Assembly: GCA_027459485.1 (NCBI GenBank) | Contig: DAIDIG010000003.1 | Coordinates: 248,001-312,000, forward strand | DNA from: Bdellovibrionales bacterium | GTDB lineage: Bacteria > Bdellovibrionota > Bdellovibrionia > Bdellovibrionales > UBA1609 | Reading direction: 5' to 3' | DNA length: 64,000 bases | Shown: positions 1 through 8,021 of the stretch, piece by piece | Numbering within the stretch: position 1 is the stretch's first letter | Layout: each line of letters starts with the position of its first letter | Notes under the pieces: generated by a model | Told to the model about the DNA's origin: nothing | The model's database searches: none | What the model saw: only the letters and a program-made list of their open reading frames with translations | Position numbers and translations under genes: made by a program

Positions 1-162
1 ATGAGTCATGAATCAGCCGTCGGCGGTACATGGCAAAAGCTCTACAACAAAGATCGAAGCATTTCGCTTAATGTTGAGTTTCTACAAGACGAATTTATCA
101 ATGGTGATGTTTCTACGAAATCGAATGCTATAAATTTCGGAGTGTCGTATGGGGTGCCGTAA
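1..162 (+). CDS. C-terminal end of an outer-membrane protein (partial)
   Basis: An open frame runs from the window edge to TAA at 160-162 and gives 53 residues. The ATG at base 1 is probably internal, because the protein has no signal peptide and reads like the last strands of a beta-barrel. Polar and aromatic residues alternate, and the protein ends in NFGVSYGVP, without the usual final Phe. Family unknown. It is a tail fragment of a gene starting upstream of the window. Confidence 0.5.
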   Translation: MSHESAVGGTWQKLYNKDRSISLNVEFLQDEFINGDVSTKSNAINFGVSYGVP

Positions 163-329
163 ATGGAGGGCCATAACTATGTGCAAGCTTGATAAACAAT
201 TTCGATTCATTATGAGACGATTAACCGCCGATTGTGCTCGCCCATTTGCACAATTCTCTTCAACGCTGTTAAATGTGCTAGGATGTATTCATGTGCGGCG
301 CGCGGCACGCACCACTGGGGGGACGTGAA

Positions 330-632
330 ATGCAAAGAAATAATTCTATTTTTAGCCGACTTCGCCGTTTATTCGTTTACTCGATTTTCGCGGGATTGAT
401 TTGTGGCCTGACTTCCGCGTGCTCAACGTACATTCGCCAAGTTGCCGGCAATAAACCTGCAGCGCCAGTGCAGCAAACAAGCAATCCCATACCTATGAAA
501 ATTACCCCAGGCGGTAAGATCGCTAGCGGATCGCAAGTGATGGCCGATTTTGACATCACACCCACTCAACAGACGGTTTCTGGCACGAAAGTCTCCTTGG
601 TTTTTAGTTTCTATCAAAACAGACCCGAATAG
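330..632 (+). CDS. small predicted lipoprotein
   Basis: The 100-residue protein starts at ATG 330, chosen over the ATG at 291 because it places a short basic N-terminus (RLRRLF) directly before a hydrophobic stretch and a lipobox (LTSAC, Cys at about residue 31). The mature part is about 70 residues and ends in a beta-like segment with no family I recognise. Signal peptidase II processing and membrane anchoring are inferred from the lipobox. It lies just upstream of khpA on the same strand and may share its transcript. Confidence 0.6.
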   Translation: MQRNNSIFSRLRRLFVYSIFAGLICGLTSACSTYIRQVAGNKPAAPVQQTSNPIPMKITPGGKIASGSQVMADFDITPTQQTVSGTKVSLVFSFYQNRPE

Positions 633-663
633 CGTCTAGCCGCTTTTGTTTGGGAGGTGGCGC

Positions 664-936
664 TTGCAAGTCATAGTTAAAAGGGGCGCTGATAACAGCT
701 CAAGTCTCAGAAATCTAATTGAGTTTTTGGCGAAGGCTCTTGTCGATTATCCGGAACAAGTTGAAGTGAAGGAAATTCCCGGAGAACAAACGACGGTTTT
801 CGAGCTACGAGTAGCAAAAGGTGACCTGGGCAAAGTTATCGGCAAGCAAGGCAAAAACGCCCAATCCATGCGCACTATTCTCAATGCGGCTAGCACTAAG
901 ATACAAAAACGAACAGTCCTAGAAATCGTCGAATAA
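664..936 (+). CDS. khpA: KH-domain RNA-binding protein KhpA
   Basis: This 90-residue protein is a single type II KH domain with the RNA-binding GxxG loop in GKVIGKQGKN, followed by the conserved helix (AQSMRTILNAA). KhpA proteins are usually 75-90 residues and pair with KhpB/Jag to bind many RNAs, with roles in cell division and envelope control. The start is TTG at 664: GGAGGTGG at 652-659 ends four bases before it, and the longer ATG frame from 646 has no such site. Its usual neighbours rpsP and rimM are not seen here. It marks the last chromosomal gene before the integrated element. Confidence 0.88.
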   Translation: MQVIVKRGADNSSSLRNLIEFLAKALVDYPEQVEVKEIPGEQTTVFELRVAKGDLGKVIGKQGKNAQSMRTILNAASTKIQKRTVLEIVE

Positions 937-1136
937 GACTTCCGAGCCTTCCCGCCGTCACACGCGCGATCTCAAAATTAGACGCGCCGTGGGTAAAATA
1001 AATAATTTTACTAAGTAAAAAAGTTTTTACCTTTTTGAGTGCGAGATCGATTTTATCGTGTGCTCGCGAAATGGCATAGATTTTGATCATTGGTCTTTTC
1101 TAGCAACTAATTTTTGGTTTGCAGAAAGGATCAAAA

Positions 1137-1478
1137 ATGAAACTTCAACTTCTATCCACTGAAGCCATCGAGACACATTCGCGGGGGCCAAAAAGGCGCC
1201 GAATACGTGCAGCCGATATTTTTAAATCTTGCCCCGCGTGCCATTCAACTGATCTCATCGCGTTCGAAGGCGAAGTGCTCTGCTGTCAATGCCCTTGGGA
1301 TAGTCTTCAGGCAAGCGTTGACACAGGCCTTATGGACTCAGTTTGCGGTCGCCCCGCTCGGCAAGCAAAAAGGCAAGCAAAAAGGCAAACATCAACGACT
1401 GAGAACCCCGCTCTACCCGCTAACAAACCCAATCGGTCCAAAAACATAAATGCCGTTGAGAAAAAAATCACGGCTTAA
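1137..1478 (+). CDS. small zinc-ribbon protein, element-borne
   Basis: The 113-residue protein starts at ATG 1137, with GAAAGGA seven bases upstream. It has a central four-Cys zinc ribbon (CPAC ... CCQC, about residues 32-53) flanked by basic tails (KRRRIRA and a repetitive RQAKRQAKRQ). The ribbon suggests nucleic-acid or protein binding; no family is recognised. It is the first gene of the element and is followed by a second, unrelated zinc-ribbon gene. It may be element regulation or cargo. Confidence 0.6.
   Translation: MKLQLLSTEAIETHSRGPKRRRIRAADIFKSCPACHSTDLIAFEGEVLCCQCPWDSLQASVDTGLMDSVCGRPARQAKRQAKRQTSTTENPALPANKPNRSKNINAVEKKITA
1360..1390 (+). repeat. 12-bp tandem repeat inside the zinc-ribbon gene
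   Basis: About 2.6 copies of GGCAAGCAAAAA stand head to tail. They encode the basic RQAK repeats. Being a multiple of three, copy number could change without breaking the frame. Confidence 0.75.
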
Positions 1479-1500
1479 CAAAACGAAAGGAATAAAATAA

Positions 1501-1710
1501 ATGAATTTTTCAATTTGCCCTCGATGTGGCATCGAAGCTTTCGAGCATTTATCTACGCACTCGCACTGTATTGAGTGTGGATATTCACCACTCGGCGACA
1601 CTGCCGAATGTAAAACGTGGCGACATCTGGAATTTTGCACATCCGACAAATACCCAGGTTTACACGAGCTATGGCCCTGTCATTATCAGTTTCCACGTCG
1701 ACTTTTATGA
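1501..1710 (+). CDS. small zinc-ribbon protein, element-borne
   Basis: This 69-residue protein opens with a rubredoxin-like ribbon (CPRCG ... CIECGYSP, residues 6-30). Further Cys and His residues in the tail may add metal ligands. AAAGGA lies about eight bases before the ATG. The gene sits 22 bases after the preceding zinc-ribbon gene, probably in one transcript. Function unknown; it may be too short for more than binding a partner or nucleic acid. Confidence 0.55.
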   Translation: MNFSICPRCGIEAFEHLSTHSHCIECGYSPLGDTAECKTWRHLEFCTSDKYPGLHELWPCHYQFPRRLL

Positions 1711-1810
1711 GGCCGCTTGATTGCTATGATTTTTATTTATGGAGCATTGGCGAGCTAAAACTCCCGAAAACCCTTGAACCAAACCTTAACTTTTAGAGGA
1801 GAATTCTAAA

Positions 1811-2071
1811 ATGAATGCAAAACCCTTCGACATAATTGTCGCAAAAGAATACCAGACAAAAATTGACGGGAAAACCGTTAAAAGGACCATTTGGAATAGA
1901 GTCGGCTGTGCCTGGCCATCGAGATCCTACGAATCGATTAGCTTTGAGCTCTACCTGATCCCAGGGCAGCGCTATGTGATCCGCCTTAAAGAACGCGAAA
2001 CCGCTGACCTACGAAACGATGACTCAAACACACAAGTGCCAACAACTACCGAACAGACAAATAACCAATAA
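1811..2071 (+). CDS. hypothetical protein, element-borne
   Basis: The 86-residue protein is preceded by a clear AGAGGAG site. The first two thirds read like a small beta-rich fold (alternating hydrophobic residues, ISFELYLIPGQRYVIRL); the tail is a polar Thr/Gln/Asn stretch. This resembles small single-domain proteins seen at the head of conjugation operons, but I recognise no family. It lies 16 bases upstream of the pilin-like gene. Confidence 0.55.
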   Translation: MNAKPFDIIVAKEYQTKIDGKTVKRTIWNRVGCAWPSRSYESISFELYLIPGQRYVIRLKERETADLRNDDSNTQVPTTTEQTNNQ

Positions 2072-2087
2072 ATCGAAAGGACAAAAA

Positions 2088-2360
2088 ATGAACAAACGAA
2101 ATCTATTTTTATTGAGCGCAATTCTTTTTATCTGCCCATTTGCTAACGCCTCGGTTGAATCGTCGCTTATGGGCCTTAAAGACGTGCTTCTCACTTCGAT
2201 TCTGCCGGTCTTTGCCGTTATCGGAATCAGTTTTGCAGCATTTAGCTTTTTTACCGGAAACCCACGAGCCAAAGAACATCTGATGTACGCAATTGCGGGT
2301 GCTGCCATTTGTTTTGGGGCACAATCAATCGTTGATCTTTTAAGTCGGGTGGTGCGATGA
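2088..2360 (+). CDS. virB2: VirB2/TrbC-like pilin subunit
   Basis: A 90-residue protein with a signal peptide (cleavage near ANA-SV, about residue 20) and two further hydrophobic segments separated by a short polar loop (TGNPRAKEHL). This size and topology is typical of VirB2/TrbC prepilins, which form the conjugative pilus. GAAAGG lies upstream of ATG 2088. The stop overlaps the start of the next gene (ATGA at 2357-2360), and the position before VirB3- and VirB4-like genes fits. Assignment is by topology and gene order, not by a conserved motif. Confidence 0.75.
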   Translation: MNKRNLFLLSAILFICPFANASVESSLMGLKDVLLTSILPVFAVIGISFAAFSFFTGNPRAKEHLMYAIAGAAICFGAQSIVDLLSRVVR

Positions 2361-2698
2361 AAACGTGTCCAACAAGTAACATGAACCGCTCCCAATTATG
2401 GGGATTTGAGGTGAGCCACATTGTGATCTCACTTGGCATGCTTTCAGTGTCCGATATTTTTTTAAACATTATCGGCGCTCCACTAATGCTCGCCTGGGGA
2501 TTTGGGCTTCTCACCCTTGCGGGCTTACGATTCGTCTCGCACGGGCAAAAAAACGGGCATCTCGAACTTCTCATGCGGTTCATATTAGAGCCACATATAT
2601 TCTTGGGCCACGGCGGCCGGGTACGAGGTCCAGTAATCCCATTGACTTCGGGGCCAGTAACTTCGTTGACTTTGGCTTCGACTTTGGGGGCACGATGA
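2357..2698 (+). CDS. virB3: VirB3/TrbD-like T4SS membrane protein
   Basis: A 113-residue protein with two closely spaced membrane segments (about residues 20-55) and a longer polar C-terminus. It overlaps the pilin gene and the VirB4 gene by four bases each, so translation is probably coupled. VirB3-type proteins sit in the inner membrane with the VirB4 ATPase and support pilus assembly; in some systems the two are fused. The C-terminal third (Gly/Pro/Ser/Thr-rich) looks poorly conserved. Called from size, membrane pattern and context. Confidence 0.65.
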   Translation: MKTCPTSNMNRSQLWGFEVSHIVISLGMLSVSDIFLNIIGAPLMLAWGFGLLTLAGLRFVSHGQKNGHLELLMRFILEPHIFLGHGGRVRGPVIPLTSGPVTSLTLASTLGAR

Positions 2699-4755
2699 CC
2701 AAGTATTCACTTACAAAACAAGTTCTTGGCACCGAATGGTTAAGTGACGGGGTTGTTACCGCTCAAGACGGCACTCTATTAAAGGCGTTTCAAGTCGAGC
2801 CGCTTACAAGCGGAAATCTCGAGGACGGCTTTAATGGTCCGATCTCCGACAATTTTTTTGCAAAGCTCTCTGAACTTCTCACACGCCTTCCAAGCCATTT
2901 TGATGGCCACGCCATACTTCAACGCCGGCAACTTTCTAATTCCGAAATTGGCGGATTTAAAACAACACTCTACTTTTTCGAAAAAGTTGAAAAGGCCGAA
3001 AGTTATTCCCACATTAATGCGCTACTGACTGAACTTAAAATGGCACCAAAACCGCTCGCGCAAGATTCTTTCGCATTTTTGTTATCTGGCGTATTCGGGA
3101 GCCCCGTCCTGGCCGGCCGATTACCTGATCTCACTTGGGAAAAAGACTCAATCCGCGTCAAAGATCAGGTCATTCGTGCACTGAGCTTAACTGAACTCCC
3201 CCAGGTCACTTGGAAAGGATGCTTTCAGGCAATTTTTGAAGCCCCAAGTGAATTTACATTATCGCTTCGCTTTTTTATACCTGAGCGGACAAGAATAAAG
3301 CGCCAGCTTGAAACCAAACGTCGCGTAAGCCATGCGCTATCAATCACGACCTCGCTTGAAGTTAAAAATATTGAATCTAACTCCGTTCTTCACTCATCAG
3401 AAGAAACTCTAGAGCGAATTCTAATCAACAAAGAAACGCTTTTTGAAATTTCGCTCGGCGTTTTACTCCTCGGCACAAATGCGGACACAATTAGACTTTC
3501 GCACGATCTTGAGCGTGTCGTCGCAGGAATCGGCAATGCCGGCATTTATATCGAGGAGCTTGGGTCTTTACCAGTATTAAGGAGTCATATTCCGGGTAAC
3601 CGTGTGCTCGGCATTCGAAAAATGCCGATCTTAACAGAAAACCTGGCCCACATTTTCCCGCTATTTCACGATTATTCAAGAGCACAAAACGCATCACATC
3701 TCGAACTTCGGTCACGAAGTGGCGAAGTGTCGCACTTAAATTTATTTTCGCGCGAGAATTTAAACTTTAACGCCTTTATTTGCGGAGCTTCGGGATCAGG
3801 TAAATCGTTTTTGATGAATGCAATTTTAACCTCGACGTTGAAAGACGATAAACGCTCAAGACTTTGCATATTTGACGTCGGCGGCTCATATAAGCGCATT
3901 GTCGAATCAAACGGCGGCCAAAGCTTAAGCCTCAGTAGCGCGCAAGCGCGCGCACTCATCGCAAGTTTTGTTCGGATTTTTCCGACCGATGCAAACGGAT
4001 TCTTTCGAACTTTCATCGAAACGCTTTGCGGCTCGGGCAGTCATATTACCCATTCCCACGCTGTCGCAATCGACGATTTGATTCATGAATTGATAGGCGA
4101 ACACCTTAAAATTCGCAGGCTAATAGAGCTTGCCGAAAAGCGACCGGAGCGGTTTTACCATGACATTGCCCACTGGTTAAAACCGCACGTCACATTTGAC
4201 GACGTCGAGGCACGCCCCGATCTCGTTGAAACAATTAAAGGTCAAGTTTCGGCATTTGATTTTAAGGAACTTGATTCCGATCCTGTGTTGCAAAAAACAA
4301 CGATACTACTTCTAACTGAACTTTTGTGGCGTGACCTATCGGCCGGGCGCTATTCGCACACCCTTATAGTATTTGACGAAGTCTGGCGTTTTTTTTCGCA
4401 AAGTAAGTCGTTTTTAGAAGAAATGTACCGCACACTTCGAAAATATAAAGCCGGTATTGTATCCATCACGCAAAGCCTTGCCGACTATGGGGACGAAGCG
4501 TTTGCTAAAATGCTATTTACCAATAGCTATACAAAAATTTTCTTACAAAATGGCGCCGCAGCCGAATATTTGCGAGAAACGTTTGATTTACCGAATTCTG
4601 ATATCGCACGCGCCTTATCTGTTTCATCTAAAAAACCCGATTACTCCGAATTCTTTGTTCTGACTCCGACGATGAGTCAGATCTTTCGACTCTATCCGAC
4701 TGAAGAATTTTACAAACTCGCTAATACCGAAAACATCGCACAAAACCCCAGCTAA
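2695..4755 (+). CDS. virB4: VirB4/TraC-family T4SS ATPase
   Basis: A 686-residue cytoplasmic ATPase that energises pilus biogenesis and transfer. The Walker A motif GASGSGKS is at about residue 364, and the Walker B motif (LIVFDEVW) is at about 560, followed by the arm typical of the family (KYKAGIVSITQS). The N-terminal 350 residues match the less conserved CagE/TrbE/VirB region. Length is somewhat short for VirB4 (usually about 790-850). It overlaps the VirB3-like gene by four bases. This is the firmest marker that the block is a conjugation system. Confidence 0.93.
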   Translation: MTKYSLTKQVLGTEWLSDGVVTAQDGTLLKAFQVEPLTSGNLEDGFNGPISDNFFAKLSELLTRLPSHFDGHAILQRRQLSNSEIGGFKTTLYFFEKVEKAESYSHINALLTELKMAPKPLAQDSFAFLLSGVFGSPVLAGRLPDLTWEKDSIRVKDQVIRALSLTELPQVTWKGCFQAIFEAPSEFTLSLRFFIPERTRIKRQLETKRRVSHALSITTSLEVKNIESNSVLHSSEETLERILINKETLFEISLGVLLLGTNADTIRLSHDLERVVAGIGNAGIYIEELGSLPVLRSHIPGNRVLGIRKMPILTENLAHIFPLFHDYSRAQNASHLELRSRSGEVSHLNLFSRENLNFNAFICGASGSGKSFLMNAILTSTLKDDKRSRLCIFDVGGSYKRIVESNGGQSLSLSSAQARALIASFVRIFPTDANGFFRTFIETLCGSGSHITHSHAVAIDDLIHELIGEHLKIRRLIELAEKRPERFYHDIAHWLKPHVTFDDVEARPDLVETIKGQVSAFDFKELDSDPVLQKTTILLLTELLWRDLSAGRYSHTLIVFDEVWRFFSQSKSFLEEMYRTLRKYKAGIVSITQSLADYGDEAFAKMLFTNSYTKIFLQNGAAAEYLRETFDLPNSDIARALSVSSKKPDYSEFFVLTPTMSQIFRLYPTEEFYKLANTENIAQNPS

Positions 4756-4799
4756 TCTGCCTTTCCCGCACGCTTTTAAAATTTTATTGGGAGACTTTG

Positions 4800-5477
4800 A
4801 TGAAAAAATCAGTTTTAATTTTTTTCTGCATTTTTGCCTTTACACCAAGTGCGCATGCGGATTGGTTCGGTGCTGATCTTGCTTACCTCGCGCAAATTGT
4901 TCAAAACACGCTTGGCACACTTAACGCTCTAAGCGAACAAAACGAGTACTGGAGCGACGATCTCGCCGGCATCAATGACAAAATTAGTCGCCTAAAAACA
5001 ATTGAAAATTTAGTCGAGCCGTCCTCCTGGAGCAAATGGCGGAATCCGAGCGAAGCTCTGAAGCGACTTAAACTCATCTACGACACCATGCCCGAAGAAT
5101 ATCACAATAAAAAGTCTGACCTCATTGAAAACGAGATTTCAGACGCCATGACACTTGTCGCGCAAGTTAGCCCCAATGCGAGGAGTGCATATGAGTCAGG
5201 GCGTGAACTTGAACGCCGTGGGGAATACGTCTCACCTGGAGTTGCCGAGAAGCTAACGGCTTCAGGTATTGGCTCGATGCTTGAGGTGCAGTCGCAAACC
5301 ATGATCCTTGAAAGCCATATCACAAGTCTACTTGCCCAGATGTTAGCAAATGCAAACGAAAAAGAAACGAGGTCTGTTGTATCTCGCGGTAGAGCCTTCG
5401 TGGACGTTTCCAAGAGTTTGAATCCACATAAATCTAGTTTTTCGCGCCAAGTTCTAAATTTTCGGGCGGTGCTATAA
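4800..5477 (+). CDS. VirB5/TrbJ-like exported T4SS protein
   Basis: The 225-residue protein has a clear signal peptide (cleavage near AHA-DW, about residue 21) and a long helical mature region. This fits VirB5/TrbJ proteins, minor pilus or periplasmic components. ATG 4800 is chosen over the TTG three bases earlier, with GGGAG just upstream. Its stop is coupled to the next gene (TAATG at 5475-5479). The family is poorly conserved, so the call rests on signal peptide, helix content and position between VirB4 and VirB6. Confidence 0.7.
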   Translation: MKKSVLIFFCIFAFTPSAHADWFGADLAYLAQIVQNTLGTLNALSEQNEYWSDDLAGINDKISRLKTIENLVEPSSWSKWRNPSEALKRLKLIYDTMPEEYHNKKSDLIENEISDAMTLVAQVSPNARSAYESGRELERRGEYVSPGVAEKLTASGIGSMLEVQSQTMILESHITSLLAQMLANANEKETRSVVSRGRAFVDVSKSLNPHKSSFSRQVLNFRAVL

Positions 5478-6409
5478 TGACTTACCCATCACACAGCACC
5501 CCGAGCATTGGTCCGAAAGTGGCGCACGCCGCCCTTCCAACAATTGAAAACTACGATAAGCTTGTCCCCATCGCGCACGCTCTTTATCAACACACAAGTC
5601 ATCTCGCCTGGCAGATGCTATTGCCACTATTTTTACTCTCGGTTGCAATCGGATATTCAACTGAACTTGGTGTCACGGGCTCGGTCATTGTTCGATTAAA
5701 ACGCCTTGTGCTCGTCATGATTTTACTTGTGGCGTTTCCGACACTAGCCGAACTTTGCCAAAACGTCGGCGTTGAGATTGCAAAATCGATCGACAATATG
5801 GCGGGCATTGACATGATACTTCGCGCAGCCGCCGCTAAAGCGCACGAATATTCTTTTAATTTATCAAGCCTTCTCAACATGGGTAATGACCTCGTGATGG
5901 CACTTTTTGTGACCGGCACCTATATCCTTCTTGTTTTAGCCCGCTATTTTCTCCTCGCTTTTCAGCATTTTTTTTGGCTCGTGCTCGTCACAACTGGCCC
6001 GTTTTTAATTCTTGCTACCCTTTTTGAATCGGCCTCTGGTGTGACAAGGGCACTTTTTAAATCAATGATTCAGGTGTCATGTTGGCCGATCATTTGGGCC
6101 ATACTTTCAGCGTTTTTAAAAGCATTGCCGTTTTCGCACACCTATTACATGGACCCCAATCAGATCACGGTCATTACACTTAATCTCATTATTGCAATTG
6201 CGCTCTTATTTTCGCCGTTTCTTGTTTCGCACTTCACAGAAGGTGTCATTCACACAGGCGCAGGGGAGCATTTACGCCGTCACGCCGTGCGTGCCGCAAC
6301 GGTTGGCGGAGGAAAAGTCTTATTCGTTACAAAATCGGTTGCATCAGCTGCCACTCGTTCAACCCGCGATTTTAATCCCGCTCGCTTTAAACCCGGATCA
6401 AAACAATAA
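5477..6409 (+). CDS. virB6: VirB6/TrbL-like polytopic T4SS protein
   Basis: A 310-residue polytopic membrane protein with about six hydrophobic segments between residues 40 and 255 and a basic C-terminal tail. VirB6/TrbL proteins form the inner-membrane part of the channel and contact the DNA substrate. Order (after VirB5, before VirB9/VirB10) and topology support the call. It starts at the base where the VirB5-like gene stops, implying coupled translation. Confidence 0.8.
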   Translation: MTYPSHSTPSIGPKVAHAALPTIENYDKLVPIAHALYQHTSHLAWQMLLPLFLLSVAIGYSTELGVTGSVIVRLKRLVLVMILLVAFPTLAELCQNVGVEIAKSIDNMAGIDMILRAAAAKAHEYSFNLSSLLNMGNDLVMALFVTGTYILLVLARYFLLAFQHFFWLVLVTTGPFLILATLFESASGVTRALFKSMIQVSCWPIIWAILSAFLKALPFSHTYYMDPNQITVITLNLIIAIALLFSPFLVSHFTEGVIHTGAGEHLRRHAVRAATVGGGKVLFVTKSVASAATRSTRDFNPARFKPGSKQ

Positions 6410-6422
6410 GAGGAAGGTAAAA

Positions 6423-7106
6423 ATGAAAAAGATAATATTGTTCATAGGTCTCATTTTTGAGTCGAATTTGGCGTTTTCACTTTCGCCGGCATCGTTTCCG
6501 GTTTTTTTAAAAGAAGGTTTTAGCACTGTTCTTGAATTTTCCGCGCCGCCGACGGAGGTTGTCTTGGGCGATCCAAGACACTTTATGGTCCAGAAACTTC
6601 AAGACGCGCTTGTCGTAAAGCCGCTTGTACCAAACGCAAGTTCAGACATGTTTGTCTACTTCCGCGCTCTCGAGCCCAGGCTTTTCGTACTCACGGCTTC
6701 AAACAAAGTCACACCAACGTTTTTTAAACGCTTTGGGACTGAGCTCGCGTTTCAAGCACCGCCCCAGGTCTCGGAAATAAAAAAGCGTACTCGGTTTTTA
6801 TATCGCGAGTCCCTTCGAGTTCTATCGGCACGCTTTAGTTCAAAAAAGGACTATTTAACCGTCGCGGCTGAAATTTCGGCCGGGTCCAACCAAATGCTTA
6901 AACCCGCCTGGACGCGAGCGCATCTTTTATTCCACGGCAAATCGATTCTGCCACTTAAACTTTGGTCAGAACGCCGAGAAATTCAAAAGGACTCGCGTGT
7001 GAAGTGCCGATTTATATTTTTAAAGCCAAATCTTTCGCGCCATTTGTGGCAGGTCTTACTCGTCATTCCGCTTTCGAGAAATCGAACCTTGTCGGCGCGT
7101 CTCTAG
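6423..7106 (+). CDS. VirB9/TrbG-like T4SS protein, possibly frameshifted
   Basis: From ATG 6423 (AGGAAGG upstream) the protein has a signal peptide and a beta-rich domain reminiscent of VirB9/TrbG N-domains (EFSAPPTEVVLGDPRHF, then KPLVPNASSDMFVYFRA). Such proteins build the outer core ring with VirB7 and VirB10. The last 45 residues are Arg/Leu-rich and unlike the rest. An overlapping frame at 6962-7162 reads more like protein (VPIYIFKAKSFAPFVAGL), suggesting a frameshift around 6,960-7,000. At 227 residues it is also short for VirB9. The domain call is moderate, the frameshift tentative. Confidence 0.6.
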   Translation: MKKIILFIGLIFESNLAFSLSPASFPVFLKEGFSTVLEFSAPPTEVVLGDPRHFMVQKLQDALVVKPLVPNASSDMFVYFRALEPRLFVLTASNKVTPTFFKRFGTELAFQAPPQVSEIKKRTRFLYRESLRVLSARFSSKKDYLTVAAEISAGSNQMLKPAWTRAHLLFHGKSILPLKLWSERREIQKDSRVKCRFIFLKPNLSRHLWQVLLVIPLSRNRTLSARL

Positions 7107-7127
7107 AACAATTGAAGGGTAAAGAAT

Positions 7128-7967
7128 ATGAAAAATCCAAATTCAAAATTAGAGCGAGCTAAGAAAAAGCTCACAGCCCGCTGGCAAGGGGCTGACATTC
7201 CAGGTTCCGCGCCACGATTTCAGCTATCGCTATTTTCTAAAGATGTTTTTACGTACTTCGCATTTCCGATTCTATGCATAGTCGGATTTAAATCCTGCGA
7301 GCTTTTAATTCACAAGGTGCGCGCCCACCACGAATCAACAACCAGTGATTCGACTTCCGAGCAAGAAAATTACAATTCGCCGCAGTCACAAATAATTAGC
7401 TTCGTTAATTCGCATCCGCGTTCGCGCTATTATGGAATCGCTCGGCGATCTCCTGGCACACTGGTTAAGGTAAGGCTACTAAATGTCGTTGATACTTACG
7501 CAAACGCCCCTGTTGATGTCGAAATTATTGACTCGGGCCTTGGCAAAAACCTCATTGGTTCAACAATTCTTGGAACCGCATCGGGCGAGGACGCTTATCG
7601 TCGAGTCAATATTGAATTTAATATGGTTCGAAGAGCAAATAATCCGGGGAGCGCAATACCGATAAAAGCTCGCGCCCTTAGCCTTGACGGCACGCTTGGG
7701 CTTGCGGCTCAAAAGAAAGACGGATTTTTTGCTAGATCAGCCCTTGATGCCGAAAGTTCAGGCGACAACATGGCTCAAAGTAAAATTGGTAATTCCGGAA
7801 CACTTGACGGCATGATTGCTCGCGCACTGGCGTCAGGGCTTCTTCAGGAGTTTGGTTCAGATAATCGGTCAGAGCAAAATCATTCACAACTTTTGACACT
7901 TAAACCAATGACTGAATTCTATGTTGAACTGACAAGCTATTTCCCGGCCTCAGGCGGCGCAGAGTGA
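7128..7967 (+). CDS. virB10: VirB10/TrbI-like T4SS core protein
   Basis: A 279-residue protein with one membrane segment near the N-terminus (about residues 35-58), a polar linker, and a C-terminal beta-barrel domain typical of VirB10/TrbI (GTLVKVRLLN, NLIGSTILGTA, then NIEFNMVR). VirB10 spans both membranes and gates the channel. It is shorter than usual (about 380-450), mainly through a short periplasmic linker. It follows the VirB9-like gene and precedes the coupling protein. Confidence 0.82.
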   Translation: MKNPNSKLERAKKKLTARWQGADIPGSAPRFQLSLFSKDVFTYFAFPILCIVGFKSCELLIHKVRAHHESTTSDSTSEQENYNSPQSQIISFVNSHPRSRYYGIARRSPGTLVKVRLLNVVDTYANAPVDVEIIDSGLGKNLIGSTILGTASGEDAYRRVNIEFNMVRRANNPGSAIPIKARALSLDGTLGLAAQKKDGFFARSALDAESSGDNMAQSKIGNSGTLDGMIARALASGLLQEFGSDNRSEQNHSQLLTLKPMTEFYVELTSYFPASGGAE

Positions 7968-8021
7968 CAGCGTAATGACCTGCGTTGTGATGGCCCAATA
8001 ATCGAAGGAGAAAAAACGAAA

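Noticed and set aside
896-1090. Minus-strand open frame across the left border of the element
   Set aside because: Composition is that of AT-rich noncoding DNA; no start signal and no homology-like features.
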